A stretch of DNA of 64,000 nucleotides from Pycnopodia helianthoides (GCA_032158295.1 CM063258.1:10248583-10312582); one strand, 5' to 3'. Shown: positions 42,301 through 48,411, counted from the first letter of the stretch. Made by a program: numbers and translations. The notes: a model not told the origin generated them from the letters alone.

Positions 42301-43962
42301 GGTGAGTTTTAGATCTGTTGTCTGGACACTAGACCCCTCTCATCTTTGTATCTTTGTGTAGATATGGCGTGTCGTGGCCAAGCGCACCAGACTCAAGCTC
42401 TGGTGTTTCTGATCAGCAGAGTGTGATTTTGAGTCCTGGTCTTGACACTTGTGACCCTGAGCAAGACACTTAACCATTATTGCTTCTTGCTTACGATGGG
42501 ACGTAAAGCTGTAGGTCCTGTGTGTTGTGTAATGCATTTAAAAGGACCCAGTTACACTTATCGCTAAGGGAATATCTTAGTTCGATACTGACAAAATAGG
42601 AGACCGCCAACATAGGGCTAGCTAGCTCAGTTGGTAGAGCACCGGTACGTTAATCCGGAGGTCGTTGGTTCAAATCCCGCTCTAGTAAATTTTTCTTTGT
42701 TCAACCCATACTATTTGAAATATTTTACCTAGTCAGTTTCCCTTGTGGTTCATTACTTGACAAGTTAGATTTGGATGAAATTTTCATACTTTGATGCCGG
42801 GAACTCTGCTTAGCGATTTTCCTGGTGGGCAATTATTGGCAGGAAACCAATCCCCCCCAAACCCTCACACCCCCTCGGATTTTGCCAGTGTAGATACTGT
42901 AGTGATTTTATTTTTTGTCTGTGTTTGTTTACCTGTTTATTTATAACTGATTGCCTTTCATTCATTGTTGTACAGACCATGCATTCATGCAATTCTACGG
43001 TGATGAGTTCCTGAGATTACTGATCCTACGTCATGCATTCTGCTTTGCTGCTTTGAGATACCATCGGGGATTCAAGGTACGTCTTCCTATTTATTTTAAT
43101 TTGAACAAAGAAAAATTGACAAGAGCGGGACTTGAACCCTGCGACCTCCAGATTAACATGCCGGCGCACTACAAACTGAGCTATCTAGCCCTAATGTTGG
43201 CGGTCTCCCTATTTTGGCAATATCTTTGTTCGGGGGTGCCAGTCAGAAGCCACTCAACCTTTTCATGTAGTTTTACCCAGACAGTTACCCTTGTGTTTTA
43301 CTACCAGTTATTAGCTTATCCTTTGGAATCTGGAAGCGCACTCATTTTAAGGTTCATGCCAGTTCAAATTTTCCAGGAAAATATTTCTGTCTGAATTACT
43401 GTCAAAATGGAAATAGCATTTGAGAACATTACAAACCGGTGTTGCTTGTTTCAGTTGCTGCAATTGAAATAAGCTGGTCCCAACTTCATCGCTGCTTACC
43501 AAAGATTACTGCGCTTACAGCTCCCTGTAACATACGTGATTGTGTGGGCCGCAGCATGGCGTAAGTGCAGAATTCCACAGTAAGCAGGGCCATGAAATCA
43601 GGCCATGAAATCAGGCCCTGGATGTGAACTGACAAAACAAAAAACAAAACATAAAAACATGACCACCTAACTTGATAACATTTCCACAGGTCGGTTGTAT
43701 GGTGTGTTTGTTGAAAACTACAGGATGGAAAATAATCTAATCTTCCCCAAAACAATGTGGTGTTTTTCCTTATGTGTTAAAAAACGGATGTTAATCAATT
43801 CCATGTTCATATCTGTAGGATGACAGCTACTATCCCCAGAGCCATCCTGATCTCCGCGGTCATGAAATCCTCGAGAGTAAATCCCTCCATAAACACACCC
43901 TGGAGCTGGCCTCCATGCTCGATGTTAGACCACTATTCCTCGACATCAGTGAAATGGACTAG
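6305..43962 (+). CDS. SCAI: SCAI (suppressor of cancer cell invasion), 3' part of gene, ten exons
   Basis: Exons: 6305-6400, 8980-9078, 29940-30092, 32934-33035, 34460-34561, 38271-38443, 40265-40346, 42052-42301, 42976-43076 and 43819-43962, where TAG ends the frame. Every junction is AG/GT and the phases join cleanly, giving 433 residues that correspond to roughly the last 70% of human SCAI (about 606 aa). Recognisable blocks in order are RLIVVCLLL, EDQMEWALVLGEIEAF, EALIVGNC, VKFSELTLDMYRTLQ, NPHKYLLYKPTFSQFYTFL, EMHCIHPGDLYPFTRKPLF, FGQPVVCLMSP, QFYGDEFLRLL and HTLELASMLDVR. In vertebrates SCAI is a nuclear cofactor that represses MRTF/SRF-dependent transcription and takes part in 53BP1-linked double-strand-break repair; the same role here is inferred from similarity. 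The last exon is diverged at its tail (LFLDISEMD). Exons for the N-terminal part were looked for in 1-6304 and not recognised. Introns, especially the one of about 20.9 kb (9079-29939), are full of mobile elements. Confidence 0.93.
6460..6630 (+). repeat. 35-bp tandem repeat, five copies
   Basis: The unit is 35 bp, beginning CAGGAGACTGAGCC and ending CCCGCCCTATCAAA. It is repeated five times; one copy is shortened at its start. It lies about 60 bp past the donor of the SCAI exon ending at 6400. Confidence 0.9.
6701..7102. mobile_element. Non-autonomous TIR transposon, family I
   Basis: About 400 bp between AAAGAGGGGCTC and the mirrored GAGCACCTCTTTA. The right end (CCTGACCTTGGAGCACCTCT, with ATCACAAAACTGAA before it) matches the right end of the longer copy at 33888-34397. 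Internally the two copies also share CTCTAACCTCA, TGACGTC and ATTGATATT-like blocks. No coding capacity was seen. Confidence 0.7.
7103..8587. other. SCAI intron, unassigned
   Basis: No exon, RNA gene or strong repeat recognised between the family I transposon and the family F element. Confidence 0.5.
8588..8705. mobile_element. MITE family F, short copy
   Basis: Starts GGGCCCAATTTTGGCTCCGC and ends CAGTAAGCAGAGCAATGAAATT, a diverged inverted pair matching the ends of the larger copy at 30757-31013. The interior has GCGCTTACGG and GAACTCTGCAGTAAGC. Confidence 0.6.
8788..8908. mobile_element. MITE family L copy, just upstream of a SCAI exon
   Basis: About 120 bp with inverted ends: CATGTCTGAATTAGCGG on the left and the mirror CCAATTTGGACATG on the right, each followed inward by a GCTGTGGCT/AGCCATAGC arm. 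The element ends about 70 bp before the acceptor of the exon at 8980. Confidence 0.7.
9079..11087. other. Start of the 20.9-kb SCAI intron, unassigned
   Basis: No further exon is needed: residues encoded at 8980-9078 (ending AFTE) join directly to ADNIITV at 29940, as in human SCAI. Poly-C and poly-G runs occur at about 9783, 10617 and 10834. Confidence 0.5.
11088..11345 (+). mobile_element. SINE family D copy
   Basis: About 258 bp. It shares with 14262-14510 the blocks CAGGTTGGCTC, GCCTTGCA, TTTTCAGTCCCTACCTGATT, CACATCTAAAACTAAACA and GTGCTGTTGGATG, ending in an AAATAAAT-rich tail. The motif GGTTTGAATCCCACC is a degenerate B box, so a tRNA-derived SINE is the best reading. Confidence 0.75.
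11530..11832 (+). repeat. 13-bp minisatellite, first array
   Basis: About 23 copies of CAAACTGTCACAC with frequent T/C and A/T variants (for example CTGCCACAC). The spacing stays largely at 13 bp across this array. Confidence 0.95.
11972..12520 (+). repeat. 13-bp minisatellite, second array with many indels
   Basis: Same unit as the array ending at 11832, separated from it by about 140 bp of non-repetitive sequence. There are roughly 40 copies, and many are shortened by one or two bases (for example 11-bp CACCAAACTGC units). The long open frame across it (HTKLSHQTV-type) is repeat translation and not a gene. Confidence 0.95.
12525..14261. other. SCAI intron, unassigned AT-rich sequence
   Basis: No exon or RNA gene recognised. 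Poly-T at about 14055-14066 and a TTA microsatellite at about 14216-14235. Confidence 0.5.
14262..14510 (+). mobile_element. SINE family D copy
   Basis: Second copy of the element at 11088, with the same order of blocks (CAGGTTGGCTC, GCCTTGCA, CAGTCCCTACCTGATTGCGT, CACATCTAAAACTAAACA, GTGCTGTTGGATG) and an AAATAAAT tail. It follows a poly-G run. Confidence 0.75.
15154..15173 (+). repeat. (CT)n microsatellite
   Basis: About ten CT dinucleotides in a row in the large SCAI intron. Confidence 0.9.
15794..16060 (+). repeat. Degenerate telomere-like (CCCTAA)n array
   Basis: About 265 bp of CCTAAC/CCTAAT/CCCTAA hexamers, many degenerate, C-rich on the plus strand. CCCTAA is the animal telomere repeat. 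The degeneracy and intronic location point to an interstitial array or a hexamer satellite, not a functional telomere. Confidence 0.85.
16635..16790 (-). mobile_element. SINE family C copy
   Basis: Contains AAAGAATGTTATTTTAGATT, then CACTCAGCGCTTTG, ATCCACAGGCTACT, GGGCGGGATCTGAACC (degenerate reversed B box) and ATTCTAGAGTAGATG. The same order recurs at 16800, 22515, 24467 and 40610. The reversed B box means the SINE reads on the minus strand. Confidence 0.65.
16800..16950 (-). mobile_element. SINE family C copy
   Basis: Directly follows another copy of the same family. It shares AGAAGATTATTTTAGTGT, AATCCACAAGCTACTTG, GGAATTCGAACCC (reversed B box) and CATCCTAGAGCATG. Confidence 0.65.
17970..18070 (-). 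mobile_element. Retrotransposon 3'-tail fragment
   Basis: An AATAATATTGATAATAATG run followed by TATATAGTGTTC...GGGCGCTTAAC. It resembles the tail next to the reverse-transcriptase fragment at 25285, so it is probably a CR1/L2 3' UTR remnant. No coding sequence remains. Confidence 0.4.
18310..18425 (+). mobile_element. SINE family A copy
   Basis: GCAGTTGGTAGGGCGCCGGC (A box), then GGAGGTTGCAGGTTCAAATC (B box) and a tail TTTGTTCAACCCCAAGTTG, matching the better-preserved copies at 37863, 42588 and 56095. Confidence 0.75.
18545..18615 (+). mobile_element. SINE family A fragment
   Basis: CAGTTGGTAGAGCGCCAGTG followed by GGAGGTCCCAGGTTCAA; the tail is lost. Confidence 0.6.
19670..19985 (-). mobile_element. 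SINE family A copy, near full length
   Basis: Reads on the minus strand: leader (CCGCTTCCCAGGTTGTATGG...TGGGTGTGATCCCTGGCTA), then TAGCTCAGTTGGTAGAGTGC (A box), B box, TTTGTTC and the tail CAGTCAGTTTCTCTTGTGAT. The leader also precedes the copy at 37863, which shows that the element extends upstream of its tRNA-like part. Confidence 0.8.
19986..22514. other. SCAI intron, mostly unassigned
   Basis: Contains a GA-rich microsatellite at about 20753-20776. At 21354-21540 a GGTTCGAATCCCACC motif and a downstream TTTAGGACCATAAATAAATA tail suggest another tRNA-derived SINE. No exon recognised. Confidence 0.45.
22515..22670 (-). mobile_element. SINE family C copy
   Basis: AAAGAATATTATTTGATTTT, CCATACACCAATGTGTG, GTACTTTCCGGATTCCTGTG, ATCCACAGGC, TACTCGGGTGGGATTCGAAC (reversed B box) and GCCATTCTAGAG in order. 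Confidence 0.75.
22680..24466. other. SCAI intron, unassigned
   Basis: No exon or clear repeat seen; short poly-C/poly-A run at about 23219-23237. Confidence 0.5.
24467..24665. mobile_element. Palindromised SINE family C copy
   Basis: The left arm (about 24481-24530, from TTGGTTTTTACCC to ACTTTCCCGAGC) is repeated inverted on the right (about 24592-24652, from CTCGGGAAAGTACTGAG to GGGTAAAAACCAA). The reversed B box GGTGGGATTCAAACCC lies in the loop. Other family C copies have only the left half. Confidence 0.85.
25285..25790 (-). pseudogene. CR1/L2-type non-LTR retrotransposon, 3' end with RT C-terminal domain
   Basis: The minus frame at 25372-25767 has MQRLQNSAAKLVTRTRTRES, LKDLHWLPIRARIDFKI, LTYQCIHG, SSHKSLLTPP and VQLWNSLPEIVKQ. 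This is the conserved region after the reverse-transcriptase fingers and palm in CR1/L2/Rex-like elements. A stop is followed by a short 3' UTR (CAGCGCATAGGG...) and an (ATT)n tail at 25318-25294, typical of 3' ends of this group. The upstream RT and endonuclease are missing, so it is a 5'-truncated insertion. Confidence 0.88.
26630..26748. mobile_element. MITE family L copy
   Basis: Starts GGCTGTGTTTGAACGATGG and ends GCCATAGCAGCTGCCAGC; a diverged version of the copies at 8788 and 30233. Confidence 0.5.
27221..27403. mobile_element. MITE family K
   Basis: About 180 bp with inverted ends AATAGACCTTTACCTTGGTG...GCCATTTTGA and CCAAAATGGTGGCAGCAT...AAAGGTCTATT. Partial relatives sharing GAGGCTGGAAGG or AAAATGGCAGCA are at about 17330-17375 and 21085-21180. 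Confidence 0.7.
27434..27634. mobile_element. MITE family E copy
   Basis: GGGCAGAATTTCCTAGAGTT at the left mirrors AGCAGCCCTTATGAAATTGG at the right, with TGGCTGGTAACCTTATTCTG inside as in the other copies. Confidence 0.75.
28446..28550 (+). pseudogene. Reverse-transcriptase fragment with YADDTQ catalytic motif
   Basis: This frame reads AAHGIKYIVYADDTQFYLT and ends at a TAG after DRDLPTLE. Y-A-D-D is the RT catalytic box, and the context (GIKYxVYADDTQFYL) matches CR1/L2-type elements. Only this block survives. A (TTA)n run at 28668-28688 nearby may mark another element tail. Confidence 0.78.
28691..29939. other. SCAI intron, unassigned
   Basis: No exon or strong repeat recognised up to the acceptor at 29940. 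Confidence 0.5.
30233..30340. mobile_element. MITE family L copy
   Basis: GGCTGTGTCCAAACTGGCGG at the left, then GCTGTGGCTACAGC; mirrored at the right by GCTGTAGCCGTAGCAGCC and TTTTGGTC. It lies 140 bp after the SCAI exon ending at 30092. Confidence 0.7.
30757..31013. mobile_element. MITE family F, full-length copy
   Basis: About 257 bp with inverted ends of about 40 bp: GGGCAATTTCATGGCTCTGC and CTTACCGTAAGCGAAGAATC on the left; GAATTCGGCAGTAAGCAGAG and CCATGAAATTGAGCCC on the right. Many internal AAGCG and TTACG motifs. Shorter relatives are at 8588, 43477 and 56975. Confidence 0.8.
31165..31680 (+). pseudogene. Degenerate CR1/L2-type retrotransposon 3' end
   Basis: The plus frame gives NNQQLHWLPIQERIIFKLFS, PQTRYSPSAKGFHAAAPN, then after a stop KIFLL and further on MSLKTHLFLTYFAF. 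This is the same RT C-terminal region as the copy at 25372, here broken by stops. It is followed by a tail with AGCATTGTGATACC and ATTATTATATTATT. Confidence 0.72.
31681..32933. other. SCAI intron, unassigned
   Basis: No exon or repeat recognised before the acceptor at 32934. Confidence 0.5.
33069..33232 (+). repeat. 20-bp tandem repeat beside a SCAI exon
   Basis: About eight copies of a 20-bp unit, GCCTTATAGTGGTAGCCTAA, some with small insertions. It begins 34 bp after the exon ending at 33035. Confidence 0.92.
33272..33385. mobile_element. MITE family L copy
   Basis: GGTGTGTCCAATTTAATGGC...GTGGCTACAGC at the left; AACAGCTGTAGCCATAGCC at the right. Confidence 0.6.
33437..33555. mobile_element. 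MITE family L copy
   Basis: GCCATGTTTGGATTAGTGGC, GCTGTAGCTACGGC at the left; CTAGCCACAGCTGCC at the right. Confidence 0.6.
33888..34397. mobile_element. Non-autonomous TIR transposon, family I, long copy
   Basis: About 510 bp with inverted ends of roughly 95 bp. Left: AAGAGGGGATCCAAGGTCAT, GTTTTGTGATGCACTC, CCTCATAAAGCTAGGGGGAA, AGTCTCTAAC. Right, mirrored: GAGACTTGTAATTTTCCCC, TCATAAGGAC, GATCACAAAACTG, GACTTTGGAGCCCCTCT. It ends 63 bp before the SCAI exon at 34460. Confidence 0.85.
34562..35576. other. SCAI intron, unassigned
   Basis: No exon recognised. Poly-G and poly-C runs near 35010, 35095 and 35206. Confidence 0.45.
35577..35905 (+). repeat. Tandem duplication, period about 197 bp
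   Basis: GTACCATTTTCCAAGGGGAC and CACTTTGTGGAAGGATTT begin near 35578 and again near 35776. The copies share ACAGGAGAATGACACGAAAG and GATGAGG(T/C)TGTGTTTTT but differ by an AAG/GAA expansion in the first. Confidence 0.85.
35906..37544. other. SCAI intron, unassigned
   Basis: No exon recognised. AAGCACA/TAAGCACACT motifs at about 36565-36660 look like a decayed family E or F element. Confidence 0.4.
37545..37745 (-). mobile_element. SINE family B copy
   Basis: On the minus strand: GTGGTGGCCGAGCAGCC (A box), GTGTGGGTCCGAGTCTCGG (B box), CACTTGTGTC, CAAGACACTTAACC-like tail, GATGGGACGCAG and an end resembling CAGTTACACTT. It shares this tail with the copy at 42366. Confidence 0.82.
37863..38100 (+). 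mobile_element. SINE family A copy with leader
   Basis: Leader GCCGCTTCCCAGGTTGTATT...TGGGTGTGATCCCTGGCTA, then GATAGCTGAGTGGGTTGCC (A box), AATCCGGAGGTCGTTGGTTC (B box) and TTGTTCAACCCCAAGTTG. Confidence 0.82.
38444..38680. other. SCAI intron start, unassigned
   Basis: Follows donor TG/GTATGT of the exon ending at 38443. No repeat recognised before the SINE at 38682. Confidence 0.4.
38682..38770 (-). mobile_element. SINE family A fragment
   Basis: Minus strand: TGACAAAATAGGGAGACCCC, TAGGGCTAGATATCCGGAG and GGTCGCAGGTTCAAGTCAC. The A-box half is deleted. Confidence 0.7.
38798..38935 (-). mobile_element. SINE family A copy
   Basis: Minus strand: TAGATAGCTCAGTTGGTAGA (A box), AAATCCAGAGGTCTCAGG, TTCAAGTCAC (B box). 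It sits within 30 bp of another partial copy in the same orientation. Confidence 0.78.
38936..40264. other. SCAI intron, unassigned
   Basis: A somewhat GC-richer block lies at about 39345-39570, open on the minus strand for 70 codons but matching no known protein. Otherwise no feature seen. Confidence 0.4.
40610..40740 (-). mobile_element. SINE family C fragment
   Basis: CCATACACCAATGTACAC, CTTTTCCCGAGCCCTGTGAA, ACACAGGCATATTC, GTTTCGAATCCATGACC and ACATTCTAGAGCAG in order. Confidence 0.65.
41036..41056 (+). repeat. Poly-G run
   Basis: About 13 G, A, then 6 G, in the SCAI intron before the exon at 42052. The rest of 40741-42051 holds no recognised gene or repeat. Confidence 0.85.
42366..42575 (+). 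mobile_element. SINE family B copy
   Basis: GTGTCGTGGCCAAGCGCACC (A box), CTCAAGCTCTGGTGTTTCTG, TTTTGAGTCCTGG (B box), GACACTTGTGACCCTGAGCA, AGACACTTAACC, CGATGGGACGTAAAGC and GACCCAGTTACACTTATCG. Confidence 0.85.
42588..42772 (+). mobile_element. SINE family A copy
   Basis: GACAAAATAGGAGACCGCCA, GCTAGCTCAGTTGGTAGAGC (A box), TTAATCCGGAGGTCGTTGG, TTCAAATCCCGC (B box), TTTGTTCAACCC and the tail TAGTCAGTTTCCCTTGTGG. It directly follows a family B SINE in the same orientation. Confidence 0.85.
43095..43262 (-). mobile_element. SINE family A copy
   Basis: Minus strand: TGACTGGCACCCCCGAACAA, ATAGGGAGACCGCCAACATT, TAGATAGCTCAGTTTGTAGT (A box), B box and TTTGTTCAAATT. It begins 19 bp past the SCAI exon ending at 43076. 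Confidence 0.82.
43477..43617. mobile_element. MITE family F copy
   Basis: GGTCCCAACTTCATCGCTGC at the left; GAATTCCACAGTAAGCAGGG and CCATGAAATCAGGCC at the right, with GCGCTTACAG inside. Confidence 0.6.
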
Positions 43963-44089
43963 AACAACAAACAAAAAAACAACACTGAATCTACACACAT
44001 GCGTTTTTTTCTGAAAGGACTTCAATGCAGGCATTGAGAGGTGGTGATTTGTTCTCAACAGCTAGCATGAATGTGTCATCAGTCAACAC

Positions 44090-44300
44090 ATGCTGTGCGT
44101 TAAAGAAACACGCCATGTTGTGTGTTTGGAATGTGCATTCAAGAAACATGCTGTGATGTGCGTTTGGGATGTGCGTTAAAGAAACATCTTGGTGTGCGTT
44201 AAGGAAGTGTATTTGGGAAGTGCATTAAAGAAACGCGCCATGATGTGCATTTGGGATATGCGTTTGGAATTTGCACTCTGGATGTGCTGGTGGGGTGCAT
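44090..44300 (+). repeat. Imperfect direct repeat in the SCAI 3' UTR
   Basis: Repeated GTGCGTTAAAGAAACA and GTGTGTTTGGAATGTGC-type units, spaced roughly 40-45 bp, about four or five times. Confidence 0.75.
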
Positions 44301-44582
44301 TTGATGTGTTCTGGTATGTGAAGCAGGTGCTCAAACAAAGCGCGTCTTTTCTCTAGAGGTATCAATACACCAAGAACGACGGCAATGTGAGTGGCGCATT
44401 GCAAGATCAAAACAGTGTGGGAGAAAGCGACTGTGAGCTTCCTTGTTGAAACCAACCATGTCAAAGGTTGCAGGAGAGTGTATGTTAGAGGTCATGTTCA
44501 ACCAAGTGTCAACCAGTTTTGCTACAGAAATGTTAAGGCAAAGGTTATGACTAGACCTCACCTTTTTTTGTAAAACCATTTT

Positions 44583-44690
44583 CAATAGACTGGTTCCCAG
44601 TCATTGCTTTTGTTTTGTAAATCATCTTCAGAAAATAGACTGGCTCCTAGTCGTATCATCTTCAGACATTAGACAGGCTTCTAGTCCATC
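44583..44690 (+). repeat. Short direct repeat (AGACTGG...TAGTC)
   Basis: Three imperfect copies of AATAGACTGGTTCCCAGTC, with ATCATCTTCAGA between them. Confidence 0.7.
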
Positions 44691-46461
44691 GTTTTTGACA
44701 GGGAATGTTAGCTGCTGTATTCTAATATTGCAGTAGGAAATGCTGCAGATCTGAACTGGATTGTGCTTTTACAACTTCACCACCTGACACTGGACCTCAG
44801 TTAGCAGAGAAAATAATATGGACGACTGAGATTTCATTCTCAAAGTCAAACTAACAGAGTAGATTTGTCTTTCAAGGAACACTGCATCTGCCGTTACAAT
44901 GGACACTGTTTGTGTCCAAAGGAAATCCTTATAAGACACATCAACATTCTCTCATTTTTCTTACTAGGTGATGTACAGATCAATGTATTCTCTATGTGGA
45001 GGATTCGTTACCAATGTGTTCTGGAAAAATCTGGAATTTAACAGGTCGATCCATGAAGTCCCACCCACCAAAGCAATAGCATAACACTAAAGTGCTTACG
45101 TAGGTAAAACATGTATGGCCCATGCCTCTTCAGTCTGCAAAAGTTCCACATCGCAAACAACAAACATTGCAGCCAATCCATATGACAGCAGCTTGCTAAC
45201 ATTTTTGCAATGGGATTTCAACGAGTTGGACTTTTGGGATTGCATTTTCTGTTTTGATTGGACAGTGCATGAAGGGGTGGGGCTTAATCGATCGATCTTT
45301 TTCCAAGTCATGATTCTTTAAGCATCAGATCAAATTTTAATTTTGTACTAACTAAAGGAGCAAGAACAACTAAATGGACATGGTATAGCTGGAAAGCAGT
45401 ACAGTAGAGAGATCACTATGAGACACTAGGAGGCAGCTGATACTCCCAAGAATTCCTATTTGTTGACATAGTTCTGGGCATGTTTACTTGCATATGTCCG
45501 TAAACAGTGGATTAGCCATAGGCCTGGTACTTCGCTCTTGTAATGGGAAGGAGATTTCGCTCATAGTACAGGACACCTCTATGAGGGAAATTTAATACTA
45601 CTGGGGCATTTCAAGGGGCACCGGGGCAATGACTAGAGGGGCATTCAGGCAAATGCCTCAGTGTACATCTGCCATCACATAGTGTCTCCAAAACTTTCCC
45701 TTGACTGAATCTGCTTGATTTCACTGTAATTATTTCTCATACTATGGCTGGCTCTGTTTGGTTCCTGGTATGCCAGTATGATCAAATGACTGATATTGAA
45801 TAAATGGACCAGTCTATTTCTAATGCAGCCACAGTTTGACAGTTGGATGCAGTAAACACTGTACACCGTGGGCATATTGTGTTATGCCTTCAGTCCCCTC
45901 TAAGAGTGTCCAGAATACCCCAGGTGTAATACTTAGCGCATGAGTAATAATTATTGATAGATGTGGCTTGATTGGAGACCAATCATGACTGACCTCCACT
46001 CACAGCTGGGGCGTAGCTTGGCAACCTTGACCAAAAGCAAGTCCCTGCATATAATTCACTGACCGAAACAATTTCTGAGAGCTTCCCGAAACTGGGTTAG
46101 TGACTCCCGCACATCTTTTAATGTTCTCAAATTTGGGTATAATTTGTTTGTTTTATTTTTACGTAATGGAATTCAACCATCTTGAGACCAATCCTAGTTA
46201 AGCCAACAGCTCAGTTACAGTTTGGTCAGAACAGTTACATCACAGCGGGAAAACCAAGCTTGTAAAAATTGCTTAAACTATGACTGAAGTTAAAACGTGT
46301 TTTCTGGTGGTGTTCACCAAAACTGGCCCTGAATAAGTAGACACACGGGGGTCAAGTGTAGACCATACATTACTCCTGTGATTAATCTATGGAGGGTCAG
46401 ACCATTGATTTCTGATCAGAAACTATTGAGCCACTTACTGCTATCTTACACATTTCAATGG

Positions 46462-46600
46462 GAGACTCTTAGGACACTAGGTGGCAGCAGACTTACCTGG
46501 TAAATCCATTGTTATTGGAAATATGGGCACTTTTGGAACTACGTGAGCAATGGATATTTACCTGGTAAGTCTGCTGCCACCTAGTGTTTCAAAGTCTGCC
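46462..46600. mobile_element. Palindromic MITE family G
   Basis: Arms of about 38 bp: CACTAGGTGGCAGCAGACTT, ACCTGGTAAATCCATTG on the left and CAATGGATATTTACCTGG, TAAGTCTGCTGCCACCTAGT on the right, with about 40 bp between. The second copy is at 55468-55612; a fragment (GACACTAGGAGGCAGCTGA) is at about 45421. Confidence 0.85.
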
Positions 46601-46689
46601 ATTTGTCTTGTTGGGATAAAGGCCATCCTACATGGCCCCCCTAGTGGGTTCCCTCATAGCACCTTGGCCCCTATCCTTTGTGCATGGGA

Positions 46690-46900
46690 GGGCTAGTGTA
46701 TAAAGTGCTCATCTCTCACCACTGTGGCCCTGGTTCGATTCCTGGCTAGGGCCATTATGTGAGTAGAGTTGTGTATTGGTTCTCCCCTGTGCCACAAGGG
46801 TTTTTTCTCCAGGCCCTCCAGCTTTCCTCCTTTCAGAAAAATGAACTCTGGCTGTGCTCCATGGCCGTATATGGGTTGATATGGCTGGCTGCCTAAGGCG
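46690..46900 (+). mobile_element. tRNA-derived SINE, D-like
   Basis: GCCCTGGTTCGATTCCTGGC (B box), GTGTATTGGTTCTCCCCTGT, GTTTTTTCTCCAGGCCCTCC and GAAAAATGAACTCTGGCTGT in order. It resembles family D in plan but differs in sequence. Confidence 0.6.
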
Positions 46901-47294
46901 CCATTACATGACCACTCAGCCACTAAGTAGCCACGTCCTTCGCAATTCAGCTGCAATTAAGGATGATTAGCCTCACAAGGTATAATTATATTATATCAAT
47001 GATTGGTGTGGCTACCTGCGGCCAATTTCATAAAGCCTGTGCGCAGACACTTTCTTCTTACAGAGCGGGCCTTCTCAGATTTTTGTTTTTCATAATCACT
47101 GCTGACCATAACCAAGGCATGGAAACAGAGGAGTGCTGCAACAATGCAGATTCATTGTGAACAGTCAAAACCTCTGGATTGTTAATGCAATACACTTGTA
47201 GTGACTCACTTTTTTTAAAGGTTAAAAGTAAGAAGTAAGCTGAAAGTGTTGTTGAATGGTGAACAGCTTTATGAAGTAAGCCATTTGCGAGTAA

Positions 47295-47570
47295 GATTTG
47301 AATGGTGTCTGGTACAATGCCTTGTTCAGTCACAAATGAATGCTCAAGTTGAATTCCTCAGACTACATCCAGTGTTGCTATGTCACATGATTCGAGGCAA
47401 GCTTTTGCATAGTAACATAAGAGATGACAAATACGGATGCACAATTCTCAACGAAATGCATGGCATAAGCATACCAGTCTTTGCCCCGAAGTAACACTGG
47501 ATTCTGAAGAATTCAAATTGAGTTTCACTTGTGACCAAACAAGGCATTGTACGAGGTATCACTCAAATCT
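47295..47570. mobile_element. TIR element family J, short copy
   Basis: Inverted ends of about 75 bp: TTTGAATGGTGTCTGGTACA, ATGCCTTGTTCAGTCAC, AAATGAATGCTCAAGTTGAA, TTCCTCAGAC on the left, mirrored on the right by AGAATTCAAATTGAGTTTCA, CTTGTGACCAAACAAGGCAT, TGTACGAGG. The loop is about 120 bp. Confidence 0.85.
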
Positions 47571-48235
47571 AACTCTCAGATACCTTATTGGGCCCATATC
47601 TCATCCATGTACACTGCCATCATCTTTAAATGACACATTTCAGATTGGTTTTTATATCACAGCACTGTCCAAGTCATGTTAGTACGACCCCCAGAGAAGA
47701 AAAATTGTGTGAAGATTTGGAACAGCGTTGCAAAGGAATCGTCAATGACTAAGAGAGAAAAAAACAAAACTTGTATGACCCAGTTTTGCAAAGCAGTCAT
47801 CGAAGACTAAGGATAAAAACAAAACTTGTATGACGAGAATTTTTAGAACCAACATGAATATAATGATGAACATTATATCAACTTTTAAGGCTTTCCTTGC
47901 ATTATTGAACATTTTTACTCAAACCGTCAGAAAGACTGAACTAGTGTATTTTATTGTATGATACGTCCATGTTTTATTGTAAATACATTAATTGATTCTT
48001 AAAGCTGGGAATGGTTGAGAATGATTCAGCATGCTAAAATTGTAATATTTAAATTACTGGAACCTCAAACGGGATATTACAAGAGGTGAACAATGTAAAA
48101 AGAAAAAAATTAATATTTGTAAATCTTATATAGAGATTTAAGTGTGGTGCGAGAGTTCGGAGAATGACAAGGATGGAATAAATAAACATGAGTAATTTAA
48201 AGCTATTGCAAGTTAGATTTGATAATTGACGCTTT

Positions 48236-48411
48236 TTGAAACTGTGGCTTAGGCTTTGGGTTATGCTCTGGCTTGGGCTCTGGCTTAGGCTCTGGCTTAG
48301 GCTTGGGCTCTGGCTTAGGCTTGGGCTCTGGCTTGGGCTTAGGCTTTGGCTAAGGCTCTGGCTTGGGCTCCAGGTTGGGCTCTGGCTTAGGCTCTGGCTT
48401 GGGCTCCTTCA
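48236..48411 (+). repeat. GGCTTN hexamer/dodecamer satellite
   Basis: About 29 hexamers of GGCTTA, GGCTTG, GGCTCT and TGGCTT type. The open frame across it (LWLRLWLGL) is repeat translation. Confidence 0.92.

Larger units (their letters stand above)
43963..45810 (+). other. Probable SCAI 3' UTR (end uncertain)
   Basis: Sequence after the SCAI stop. It contains imperfect direct repeats at 44090-44300 and 44583-44690. An AATAAA is present at 45799-45804, about 1.8 kb past the stop, and could be the polyadenylation signal. Other AT-rich hexamers exist, so the true 3' end is not determined by sequence alone. Confidence 0.35.

Noticed and set aside
42617..42690. tRNA gene-like sequence with A and B boxes
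   Set aside because: Recurs many times with the same non-tRNA tail and lacks a clean acceptor stem; it is part of SINE family A. The same applies to the copy at 56100-56170.
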